Below, one piece after another: positions 7,307-14,385 of a DNA stretch of 14,408 nt. The stretch lies in NCBI GenBank assembly GCA_017504325.1, contig JAFVRL010000308.1, positions 1 through 14,408 of the forward strand. The letters are read 5' to 3'. Under the pieces are notes generated by a model. The model was given only the letters and a program-made list of their open reading frames with translations, made no database searches and was not told the DNA's origin. The stretch comes from Lentisphaeria bacterium (lineage in GTDB: Bacteria; Verrucomicrobiota; Lentisphaeria; Victivallales; UBA1829). Numbering within the stretch: position 1 is the first letter of the stretch; each line of letters starts with the position of its first letter. Position numbers and translations under genes: made by a program.

Positions 7307-8095
7307 ATGAAAACACAGCAAAACACCCCCGGTCAGAAGATCTCTTTCCGCAGTCTTTTCAAAAAAGCACTGGCGGATTCTCTGCCTGTCCTTATGGGAT
7401 ACCTTTCCATGGGGATCGCTTTCGGTGTCCTTCTGGTCACCCAGGTGAAAGAAGCCAATTTTCTGTGGGCATTCGGAATGAGTATTAGTACTGTTTCCGG
7501 AAGTATGCAGTTCGCCTCTGTGGAAATGCTGAAAAATGCCCCGCAGTATTCTCTTCTGCTGGTTACTGTTCTTGCTTTTCTCATCAACATCCGTTATGCC
7601 ATGTACGGGATCTCCTTTATCAATATTTTCAAAGCATACCCCTGGTACATCCGTTCCTATCTCACAATGGCTCTTACGGATGAAACATACGCTATTGAAT
7701 GCAGATGTCCTTATAAAGGCAGTACAAGACGCAATTATTTTCTGCTGGTTTCCGCCCTTGATCACCTGTACTGGGTGACTGGGACCGTTACCGGAGCTTT
7801 ACTGGGAAAAAATCTTCCATTCGATACTGAAGGGATAGATTTTGCCATGACCGCCCTTTTCCTTGTGATCCTTACCGATCTCTGCCGGGAAAAACATAAC
7901 ATCCTGCCGGGGGCAGTCGGGATCCTTTCCACACTTTCCGTATTGATCGTTTTCCAGATATTTCTGCCTCTGCACATGAATAAAATGCTGCTGCCCGCCA
8001 TGATCCTTATGCTGGTATTGCTCCTCTGCTTCAGGAAAAAGAATAAGGAAACTGAAAAAAGTACAGAAATATTCCCGCCGGAGGAAATAAAATGA
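7307..8095 (+). CDS. azlC: AzlC family branched-chain amino acid exporter, large subunit
   Basis: AzlC and AzlD form a two-part inner-membrane permease known to export branched-chain amino acids (azaleucine resistance in Bacillus). The 262-residue protein has the family pattern PVLMGYLSMGIAFG (27-40), SGSMQFAS (64-71), NIRYAMYG (94-101), LTDETYA (123-129) and DFAMTALFLVI (178-188), with several hydrophobic spans and a charged C-terminal tail. The start is set at the ATG at 7307, about 20 residues before the family's first conserved segment. In-frame starts at 7160 and 7289 lie within or upstream of the promoter. No clear ribosome site precedes 7307. The stop overlaps azlD as ATGA. The actual substrate here is unknown. 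Confidence 0.9.
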   Translation: MKTQQNTPGQKISFRSLFKKALADSLPVLMGYLSMGIAFGVLLVTQVKEANFLWAFGMSISTVSGSMQFASVEMLKNAPQYSLLLVTVLAFLINIRYAMYGISFINIFKAYPWYIRSYLTMALTDETYAIECRCPYKGSTRRNYFLLVSALDHLYWVTGTVTGALLGKNLPFDTEGIDFAMTALFLVILTDLCREKHNILPGAVGILSTLSVLIVFQIFLPLHMNKMLLPAMILMLVLLLCFRKKNKETEKSTEIFPPEEIK

Positions 8096-8415
8096 CTTTG
8101 CATATTTTTTTCATGCTTTTTATTATGGCTGCCGTGGTCATTTTTTTAAGGTTTTTTCCTTTCATCGTTTTTTCCGGCGGCAGGAAAGTACCCACTATCG
8201 TGGAATATCTGGGGACGACCGTGACAGCGGCGGCGATCGCCATGCTGGTCATTTACAGTTTCTATGGATCGCTGGAATATCCCCTTGAGGGATTTTCCCG
8301 TTTCCTTCCGGCTGCGGGGGCAAGTATTTTAACGGTCATTCTTCAGTATTTCTTCAAAAATCCCCTTGTTTCCATTATTGCCGGAACTGCGTTATTTATG
8401 TATCTCATCAGGTAA
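8092..8415 (+). CDS. azlD: AzlD family branched-chain amino acid exporter, small subunit
   Basis: This is a 107-residue, almost wholly hydrophobic protein with about four membrane spans, the usual length for AzlD. The family motif LRFFPFIVFSGGRKVP (19-34) leads into a conserved TVTAAAIAMLV segment (43-53). It overlaps azlC by four bases. GGAGG (8080-8084) inside the end of azlC stands seven bases before its ATG, so the two subunits should be made in a fixed ratio by coupled translation. It is expected to act as the partner of AzlC in the inner membrane. Confidence 0.9.
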   Translation: MTLHIFFMLFIMAAVVIFLRFFPFIVFSGGRKVPTIVEYLGTTVTAAAIAMLVIYSFYGSLEYPLEGFSRFLPAAGASILTVILQYFFKNPLVSIIAGTALFMYLIR

Positions 8416-8430
8416 AAAAAGAAGGTTTGT

Positions 8431-9438
8431 ATGAATAAGGAAAAAACATTGCCGGATTCAGAAAATACTGCGGAAAAAGAGAAGAGAGTATTTCTGAACT
8501 TTACTTATGACACATTGGAAGGAATTATCTGGGCGGCAGTCAGTGTTTTATGCTGGAGTTCTCTTTTTGTTGTGGTAAGTTACCTTACCTGGAGAGGAAA
8601 CATGGATCCTTATACTCTCGTATATCTGCGTTTCACTACGGCGGGTATTTGTATGCTTCTCTTTATTGCCTTTGTCTGGAAGAAAAATATATACAAAGAT
8701 ATTTGCAAAAAAGACTGGATAAAAATGATTTTTCACGGCATAGCCATTGCCGGAATGAGTTTATGTTTGTTTATTGCCCAGAACATAGGATTGCCGGTAG
8801 TGAATGCCTCCATGCTGGAAGCGGAAACTCCTCTTGTGCTTTTTGTGCTGGGACTTATATTTTTACGCAACAAAACAAGCGTATTGCAGATTGCCGGACT
8901 TTTCTGCGGTTTTGCCGGCTGTATGCTGGTATTGAAAACGGTGACAGCAGAAGGCTTTGCCATAACATCCTTTTCCACAGGGGATCTTCTTGTTTTTGCC
9001 GCTGCGTCTTTCTGGGCAGTCTATACCATTCTTGCAAAAGATGTTATAAAAAGAGTCGGCGGGCTTCTCTACACAGCATGGAGCATGACATTTGCCGGAA
9101 TGTGGACTCTGATTTACCAGCTTGTGATGGGGTATGAAATCAACTGTCCGGTAATGCTGCCGGATATTTTATGGACGCTTTATCTGGGAGTCATCCCCAC
9201 AGCAATGGCATTTTTTGCCTGGAACAATGCCATGAAATATATTTCCACGGGACTGCTTGCCATTTCCGGTTATTTTACTCCCATATTTTCCGCCCTCCTT
9301 GCGGCAATACTTTTTAAGGAAAGTGTGACAATTTGCCAGATTTTCGGTATGATCCTTGTTTTCGGTTCCGCCTTCATTGAACCGGAGATCGCTGACGGAC
9401 TTATGGGAAAAATCAGAAAAAAGAAAAATAAAAGTTGA
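8431..9438 (+). CDS. EamA-domain (DMT superfamily) transporter
   Basis: This is a 335-residue inner-membrane carrier with two EamA repeats, about 31-168 and 184-317, ten predicted membrane spans in all. A charged N-terminal tail (1-28) and a lysine-rich C-terminal tail (327-335) suggest both ends are cytosolic. Typical repeat features are the early W-A-V-S-V-L-CW segment (34-42), YLRF (65-68), ASMLEAETPL (126-135) and GYFTPIFSALLA (280-291). Members export amino acids, sugars or other small metabolites; the substrate cannot be told from sequence. GAAGG lies five bases before the ATG, 15 bases after azlD, so it belongs to the same operon. A second exporter next to AzlCD is notable. Confidence 0.88.
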   Translation: MNKEKTLPDSENTAEKEKRVFLNFTYDTLEGIIWAAVSVLCWSSLFVVVSYLTWRGNMDPYTLVYLRFTTAGICMLLFIAFVWKKNIYKDICKKDWIKMIFHGIAIAGMSLCLFIAQNIGLPVVNASMLEAETPLVLFVLGLIFLRNKTSVLQIAGLFCGFAGCMLVLKTVTAEGFAITSFSTGDLLVFAAASFWAVYTILAKDVIKRVGGLLYTAWSMTFAGMWTLIYQLVMGYEINCPVMLPDILWTLYLGVIPTAMAFFAWNNAMKYISTGLLAISGYFTPIFSALLAAILFKESVTICQIFGMILVFGSAFIEPEIADGLMGKIRKKKNKS

Positions 9439-9486
9439 ATTTTACTCTATCCGGACTATATTTCTGTAAAAATATTTCTTATATAG

Positions 9487-9492
9487 AGGAGG
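9487..9492 (+). promoter_or_regulatory. Consensus ribosome binding site for the ceramidase-like gene
   Basis: A full AGGAGG five bases before the ATG at 9498 decides the start. The in-frame TTG at 9435 overlaps the stop of the transporter gene and has no such site. This is the strongest ribosome site in the window and suggests high expression within the operon. The rest of the 59-base gap (9439-9497) shows no convincing promoter. Confidence 0.75.
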
Positions 9493-9497
9493 ATGTT

Positions 9498-10901
9498 ATG
9501 AATATTTCATTTGCCATGGCAAGAAGATGTATCAATCCGGAAGTCCCTGTTTCTCTTGCAGGGTATTTCAACCGCAGAATGTGGGATCATGTACTGGATG
9601 ATATTGAAGTACGGGTTCTTGTCCTCAAAGACCGGAAAGGGGCGGTGGCTGCCTTTGTGAACTTTGATATGCTTTTTGTTACCCATGATCTGGAAAAAGC
9701 CATCTGGAAAGAAGCAAAAAAGCGTAAACTTGCCCTTTTAAGCGAAGAAAATACCATTTTATCCGCCACCCATGTGCATACAGCTCCGGAGATCCGTGCC
9801 ACCAGTCTCGGCTGCAATGCAAAATTCTTTGAAATGCTTGTGGATCGTGCCGTTACAGCAATGGAAGAAGCGGTGAAGGCTATAAAGAAAGCTCCCCGTA
9901 AAGGCGTTATGGAAAGTGCTGTGACAAGCGATGCAAGATTTATTTTCAACCGCAGGTACTGGATGAAAAACGGTAAAGTCGTCACCAATCCGGGCAAACT
10001 CAATAAAGATATCGTCCGTCCGGAAGGGGAGATCGATCCGGAGATCCCGTTTTTTGCCATCCGGGAAGAGGATGGATTGCTTTCTGTCATCGTTTCCAGT
10101 ATTGTGAATCATACCGATACCATTGGCGGTACGGGCGTATCTGCCGACTGGGCTGGTTTCTACCGCCGGGAGATGGAAAGATATATGCAGAAAGCCCGCA
10201 AGAAAACAAAGAAAGAGTGTATGCTTGTTCCTCTTGTGGGGGCGGAAGGCAATATCAATCACTTTGATACTTCTACAGATATGTGTCAGACCTGTTACGG
10301 GGAAGCGGAACGGATCGGGAAAGGCTATGCCCAAAGTGTGACAAAAGCTCTTGCCGACCTGAAAAAGATCTCCGGCACTCTTTTGCAGAGTGTTCATACA
10401 AGGATCACCGCCAAAGTAAGAGAGATCGATCCCGTGGAACTTGCCGAGGCAAAAGCTGTCATTGCCAAATATCCGGAGATCAATGTGGATGATCCGGATG
10501 CGGTCAACGATCTTACCAGCGAAGACCTTGCCAAAGGTACCCCCTTTGCGCTGAAATATTTTGCTTCAAAATTTGTGGCACTTGCCAATGAGCATGACAA
10601 GCAGGAATTTCCTCTTACCGGATTCAAGTTCGGGGATGCGCTTATCGTTGCCTCTCTGCCCAGTGAACCTTTTACCGAGATCGGGCTTGCTGTCCGCAAG
10701 CAGGTCTTTGCCGGCTCCACCTGTCTTATTGCCGCCCTTTCCGGAACCGGAAGTACCCGTTGCGGCGGAGGATATATCCCCAATGCATGGAACTATGGCA
10801 GGGGAGGGTACGAAACCACTCCCAGAAGCAATCCCTATTCTATGAAAACCGGGGAAAAACTGGTCACATCCTGGACCCGTCTTGCAAAGAAATTCAATTG
10901 A
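9498..10901 (+). CDS. Neutral/alkaline ceramidase-like metallohydrolase, cytosolic
   Basis: This 467-residue protein resembles the N-terminal catalytic domain of neutral ceramidases, zinc amidohydrolases. Visible motifs are NTILSATHVHTAP (85-97) with His92/His94, IVNHTDT (202-208) with His205, GVSADWAGFYRREME (213-227), PLVGAEGNINH (245-255), ASLPSEPFTEIGL (385-397) with Glu390, and GYIPNAWNYGRGGYE (425-439) with tyrosines at 426 and 438. The two histidines, Glu390 and a tyrosine match the ligand pattern known for Pseudomonas ceramidase. It has no signal peptide and lacks the C-terminal immunoglobulin-like domain of true ceramidases (about 650 residues), so it probably acts inside the cell on another amide or ester. 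Its neighbours are an exporter upstream and a cysteine-rich protein 17 bases downstream. Family is fairly sure; reaction is not known. Confidence 0.75.
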   Translation: MNISFAMARRCINPEVPVSLAGYFNRRMWDHVLDDIEVRVLVLKDRKGAVAAFVNFDMLFVTHDLEKAIWKEAKKRKLALLSEENTILSATHVHTAPEIRATSLGCNAKFFEMLVDRAVTAMEEAVKAIKKAPRKGVMESAVTSDARFIFNRRYWMKNGKVVTNPGKLNKDIVRPEGEIDPEIPFFAIREEDGLLSVIVSSIVNHTDTIGGTGVSADWAGFYRREMERYMQKARKKTKKECMLVPLVGAEGNINHFDTSTDMCQTCYGEAERIGKGYAQSVTKALADLKKISGTLLQSVHTRITAKVREIDPVELAEAKAVIAKYPEINVDDPDAVNDLTSEDLAKGTPFALKYFASKFVALANEHDKQEFPLTGFKFGDALIVASLPSEPFTEIGLAVRKQVFAGSTCLIAALSGTGSTRCGGGYIPNAWNYGRGGYETTPRSNPYSMKTGEKLVTSWTRLAKKFN

Positions 10902-10918
10902 TAAGGTGACTTGGTACT

Positions 10919-11383
10919 ATGAGTAAAAAACAGGAAAAAATGGACAAAGCAAAAGAGTTGTTCCTTTCCGGAGCAAATTGCGCCCAGGCTGTTTTATGTG
11001 CCTTTACGGAAGAGACCGGACTGGATACGGATACTTCCATGAAGATCGCCTCCGGATTCGGTGGCGGCATGGCAAGGATGCGGGAGGTTTGCGGAGCTGT
11101 AAGCGGAATGTTCATGGCTTATGATATGATCTGCGGGACTGCTTCTTTCACGGATAAAGATGCCAAGGACGCGCTGTATAAGAAGCTGCAAGCTCTTGCG
11201 GAAGAGTTCAAAAAAGAAAATTCCTCCATGATCTGCAAGGAACTTCTGGGACTTTCTCTTCCTGCCAATACGCCCGATACCCCTGTTTCTGAAGCAAGAA
11301 CCCCTCAATATTACAAGAAACGCCCCTGTGCGGAACTTGTGGCAATGGCGGCAGGGATCCTTGCAGACGAACTGGAAAAGTAA
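10919..11383 (+). CDS. C_GCAxxG_C_C family putative redox protein
   Basis: This 154-residue soluble protein has the cysteine layout that gives the family its name: GANCAQAV (Cys21), VCGAVSG (Cys58), ICKELL (Cys106) and RPCAELV (Cys137), plus extra cysteines at 27 and 72. A glycine-rich SGFGGGM turn sits at 45-51. The family is annotated as putative redox-active, possibly metal-binding; no reaction is established. AAGGTG lies about ten bases before the ATG. It is the last gene of the operon, 17 bases after the ceramidase-like gene and 14 bases before the terminator, so it may assist that enzyme or the pathway it serves. Confidence 0.85.
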   Translation: MSKKQEKMDKAKELFLSGANCAQAVLCAFTEETGLDTDTSMKIASGFGGGMARMREVCGAVSGMFMAYDMICGTASFTDKDAKDALYKKLQALAEEFKKENSSMICKELLGLSLPANTPDTPVSEARTPQYYKKRPCAELVAMAAGILADELEK

Positions 11384-11397
11384 TTTATAAATACTAT

Positions 11398-11437
11398 GCC
11401 CCCGGAACCGGCAGCGGAAACGGGGGCTTTTTTTTTT
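11398..11437 (+). terminator. Intrinsic terminator of the azlC operon
   Basis: GCCCCCG (11398-11404) pairs with CGGGGGC (11421-11427). Inside, CCG-GCAG-CGG can form a second short stem beyond a 3x3 internal loop. Ten T residues follow at 11428-11437. The opposite strand lacks a comparable T tract, so it works for the plus-strand operon. Its last T is also the final base of the converging Nif3-like gene. Confidence 0.93.
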
Positions 11438-12219
11438 CAGAATGATGTGGGAAGATCCAGAAATTCCACATCGATATCAAAGTATCTTTTTATATCGCTC
11501 ATCACGGCAAGCACGCCGGGAGTTTCACTTCTGTAATGACCGAAACGGATGACAGAAGCATTGGCTTCCTTTGCATAGGAAACGGCTTCGTGAGTCATTT
11601 CACCGGTAACAAGACACTCCAGAGAAAGTTCCTTCATTTCCATAAAGGCTTCAGTATAAGCACCGCCTCCGGAAATGATCCCCACCCGGCTGACCGATCT
11701 TTCCGGATCCCCGAAAATCTGATATTTTCCGGTGGATGGCAGCAGTAAATCAATTCTTTTTGCCAGTTCTTCCACTGTTACCGGGGAAGACAATTCCCCG
11801 CGGAACCCGATTTTTTTCCCATGATAATCTCCGAAGGGGGCAATATAGCAAAGTTCAGCCATCGCTGCAAGACGGGCATTGTGACCGATCCCGGCATGAG
11901 CATCAAGGGGAAGATGCACGGCATAAAGGGAGAGATCATTTTTTGCAAGAAGTTTGATCCTTTCCGCATCCAGTCCTGTAATGCGTTTAAAGCCGCTTCC
12001 CCAGCTGATCCCGTGGTGGACAAAAAGCATATCCGCATTTATTTCTATGGCTTTCCGGAAAGATTCTGCTGTGCCGTCAACGGCAAATGCAATTTTTTTT
12101 ACCACTTCCTTTCCTTCAAACTGCAAACCGTTATTGGAGCAATCGGAAGAAAATTCCGGTAATTTCAGCATTTCATCCAGATAGGAGGTTATCTCCTGTA
12201 ATTTTACACTTTTACCCAT
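11437..12219 (-). CDS. Nif3-like dinuclear metal centre protein (YbgI/YqfO family)
   Basis: This 260-residue protein of the Nif3/DUF34 family, short form without the central insert domain, has two half-domains. The conserved motifs are SNNGLQ (28-33), VDGT (47-50), VHHGISW (67-73), YAVHLPLDAH (99-108), TGEMTHE (205-211) and GHYRSE (227-232). By comparison with the E. coli structure, His68, His69, Asp106, His228 and Glu232 should hold two metal ions. Members form toroidal hexamers; the cellular role is unsettled, and automatic labels as GTP cyclohydrolase type 2 are weakly supported. AAGGA lies seven bases before the ATG, across the stop of the upstream gene 11 bases away. It is the last gene of its run. 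Confidence 0.9.
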   Translation of the reverse strand: MGKSVKLQEITSYLDEMLKLPEFSSDCSNNGLQFEGKEVVKKIAFAVDGTAESFRKAIEINADMLFVHHGISWGSGFKRITGLDAERIKLLAKNDLSLYAVHLPLDAHAGIGHNARLAAMAELCYIAPFGDYHGKKIGFRGELSSPVTVEELAKRIDLLLPSTGKYQIFGDPERSVSRVGIISGGGAYTEAFMEMKELSLECLVTGEMTHEAVSYAKEANASVIRFGHYRSETPGVLAVMSDIKRYFDIDVEFLDLPTSF

Positions 12220-12230
12220 ATTGCCATCCT

Positions 12231-13223
12231 TTATTCCGCAGTTATACTCTTTTGCATGAATCTGTGGAAAATGACCTTCCAGCGTAAATCGGAATTTCTC
12301 TTTTCCGCAAGATTCTTTTCTGTTTCTTCATGATTTCCGCATTTTGCGAAATCTTCAATTTCTTTTGTATTGCAACGGAAAAGCACAGCGGAAGGATTGG
12401 TGAAACCTGCATTTTTCAGATTTTTTTCTGCTTTGAAATACTGTTTCCTTTCCCGCATATTGACAAAGATGAGAAATGCCGGCCAGACAAAGGCAAGGAT
12501 CCAGAAGGGCCATGCCGGAAGATTGGGGGTATAACTTATCCGCATAAACTGGATAAGCAGCAGAAAAAACAGCGGCAGAAGGAAGAAAATCGCATCTTTC
12601 TCACTTTTGAAACAGTTTCCTGTATATCTGCGCAGCGCACTGGAAGATAAAGCATAGGCAAAATGTTCCTCGTAAGTCATATCGCCGATGGGGACGCGTA
12701 CTGCATGACACAATTCATGGGAAATAAGTTCTTTACGGGAATAGATGAAATATTTGTCTTTGTTCCGGAATGAGGAACGGATGATAAAAAGTGTGGGAGT
12801 TTCTTCCGTGGAAGAGATGGAACAGCCGCCCCACAATACCCCCAGTCCGGATGCCGGAAAGAAGCCCGGAACCCAGTTGGCTTTGAAGGCATAATGGTTC
12901 TCTGTTTCGGCAAAACCTTCTTCCATGATCTCTTCCGGGATCTCCCAGGAGCTTTTCAGCTTCAGACCGATGAGAGGTTCCGCTTCGGAATTTTCCTCAA
13001 GCTCTTTATTGAGTTTATCTATATTTTCCTTTTCCCGGATAAGGCGTTTGATAAAAGAATCCAGCGTTTCCCCGGGGGCAAGAAGAAGCCCCTTAGCGTC
13101 CATTTCTGCAAGAAGAGAGATCCGTTCACTTTCCTCTTTCTTTTTCAGTGTGGAAAGAAATTCAATGGATGGAAATTTATTTTCTGTTTTTTCTGCAGTT
13201 TCCAGCGCAATATTTTCGCTCAT
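12231..13223 (-). CDS. Membrane protein with HELCH zinc-protease motif, unrecognised family
   Basis: I do not recognise the family. The 330-residue protein has a charged, helical N-terminal third (about 22-80), a middle domain with SRKELISHELCHAVR (162-176), a fit to the HExxH zinc signature (His169, Glu170, His173), and YEEHFAYALS (184-193), where Glu186 or Glu187 could be a third ligand as in gluzincins. Two hydrophobic spans (about 211-227 and 237-255) form a hairpin that places the catalytic domain and the C-terminal tail on the same side, probably the cytosol because no signal peptide is seen. The ATG at 13223 has AAGGA seven bases upstream (13231-13235) and is preferred to a TTG at 13244 that overlaps the previous stop. 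A membrane-anchored peptidase is a reasonable guess; activity is unproven. Confidence 0.8.
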   Translation of the reverse strand: MSENIALETAEKTENKFPSIEFLSTLKKKEESERISLLAEMDAKGLLLAPGETLDSFIKRLIREKENIDKLNKELEENSEAEPLIGLKLKSSWEIPEEIMEEGFAETENHYAFKANWVPGFFPASGLGVLWGGCSISSTEETPTLFIIRSSFRNKDKYFIYSRKELISHELCHAVRVPIGDMTYEEHFAYALSSSALRRYTGNCFKSEKDAIFFLLPLFFLLLIQFMRISYTPNLPAWPFWILAFVWPAFLIFVNMRERKQYFKAEKNLKNAGFTNPSAVLFRCNTKEIEDFAKCGNHEETEKNLAEKRNSDLRWKVIFHRFMQKSITAE

Positions 13224-13240
13224 AAAGAAATCCTTTTTTC

Positions 13241-14287
13241 TCAATGTTCCACAGCTACTCTTTTTCCGCTGCGGCAGGAGTCGTAGATGGAAAGGACAAT
13301 AGAGGGTGCGTGAGCAGCAGAGTGGGCGGGAACACGCAGGGGAATACCGGAACGGATCGCTTCAATAAAGTCATTGAGCTGTCTGGGGTGTCCGGAACCG
13401 TAATAGGATTTCGATACACATTTTTCCTCTGTATATTCTGCAAATTTCTGCCGGATCGCCTCCTCCTGCTCCCGGTCAGACAACTGGAGGGAAAAGAGTT
13501 TATTATCCCTGATGGACAGAGAACCTTTTGTCCCGTTGAAGGTCATGGTGGGCTGCCAGGATAACGGACTTGCGGAGGTTGCGGAAATTGTTCCCAAAGC
13601 TCCATTTTTATAAACGACAGCGGCACTTGCCGTATCTTCGCACTCTATAATGCCTTTATGGGCAAGATTTGTATATTCCGCAGAAACACTTTTTACTCCG
13701 CCCATGATCCAGGATATCATGTCAATAAAATGGATCGCCTGATTGATAAGGAGTGCCCCGCCTTCTTTTGCCCATGTTCCCCGCCATGCATCGGCGTTGT
13801 AATATTCATTGGTACGCAGACACATAACGGTGAGATCTGCTGTAAGGATCTCTCCCAGAACCCCGTTATTGACAAGTTCCTTTGCATACAGATATCCGGA
13901 ATCGAATCTGTGCTGGAATACACCACTGAAAACAAGTTCAGGATGATTTTTTTCCGCATCAAGCATTTTTTCCAGATTTTCTTTGCTTGACGCAAGGGAT
14001 TTTTCGCAGATAACGTGTTTGCCTGCTTCAAGACATTCAACAGCAAGGAGCGTATGGGATTCATGATCGGTACAAATGGATACTGCATCAAGTTCTTTAT
14101 CTGCAAGCATCTCTTTATAACTGGTAAAAATCTTTTTTATACCGAACTCAGCAGCTCTTTTTTCCGCTTTTTCCCTGATAAGATCACAACAGCTGATTAC
14201 TTCCACATCCGGAAGCATCTGATAACTTTTTATATGAGCCGGAGCAATGACTCCGCATCCGATAATGCCGACATTGATTTTTTTCAT
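13241..14287 (-). CDS. Gfo/Idh/MocA family NAD(P)-dependent oxidoreductase
   Basis: This is a 348-residue cytosolic dehydrogenase with an N-terminal Rossmann domain (GIIGCGVIAPAH, 7-18; Asp35 at the end of the second strand suits NAD) and a C-terminal substrate domain. The family's EKP motif is CEKSLA (94-99): Lys96 is kept, the proline is serine. GGALLINQAIHFIDM (176-190) holds the likely catalytic His186. Relatives oxidise or epimerise sugars, inositols and amino sugars; the substrate cannot be assigned. AGGA lies about six bases before the ATG at 14287. Its stop is 17 bases before the start of the HELCH protein, so it leads that short operon. Confidence 0.92.
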   Translation of the reverse strand: MKKINVGIIGCGVIAPAHIKSYQMLPDVEVISCCDLIREKAEKRAAEFGIKKIFTSYKEMLADKELDAVSICTDHESHTLLAVECLEAGKHVICEKSLASSKENLEKMLDAEKNHPELVFSGVFQHRFDSGYLYAKELVNNGVLGEILTADLTVMCLRTNEYYNADAWRGTWAKEGGALLINQAIHFIDMISWIMGGVKSVSAEYTNLAHKGIIECEDTASAAVVYKNGALGTISATSASPLSWQPTMTFNGTKGSLSIRDNKLFSLQLSDREQEEAIRQKFAEYTEEKCVSKSYYGSGHPRQLNDFIEAIRSGIPLRVPAHSAAHAPSIVLSIYDSCRSGKRVAVEH

Positions 14288-14316
14288 TTTTATCCTGCTT
14301 TCTGCACATATTGAAA

Positions 14317-14322
14317 ATTATA
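14317..14322 (-). promoter_or_regulatory. Candidate -10 box for the oxidoreductase operon
   Basis: TATAAT on the minus strand is a perfect consensus -10, 29 bases before the ATG at 14287. No good -35 sits at 16-18 bases (the hexamer there is TATTTT), so the promoter may need an activator. A TTGAAA further upstream would require another -10 and a longer spacer. Confidence 0.4.
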
Positions 14323-14385
14323 GTTTAATACAATAGCATAAAATAAGAAATTTTCCAGTTTTCAAACACAGCTATCCCATAATTT

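Noticed and set aside
9435..9497. TTG start of the ceramidase-like gene, giving a possible short hydrophobic leader
   Set aside because: It overlaps the transporter stop and has no ribosome site, whereas the ATG at 9498 has a perfect AGGAGG. The added 21 residues do not form a convincing signal peptide.
11437..11470. The terminator acting for the minus-strand Nif3-like gene as well
   Set aside because: Read on the minus strand the stem is followed by a mixed A/T sequence without a T run, and it starts with an A tract. It may act weakly, but the evidence supports the plus direction only.
12183..12197. Inverted repeat AGGAG/CTCCT with a five-base loop near the start of the Nif3-like gene
   Set aside because: Five-base arms within coding sequence are expected by chance, and the element lies downstream of the start codon.
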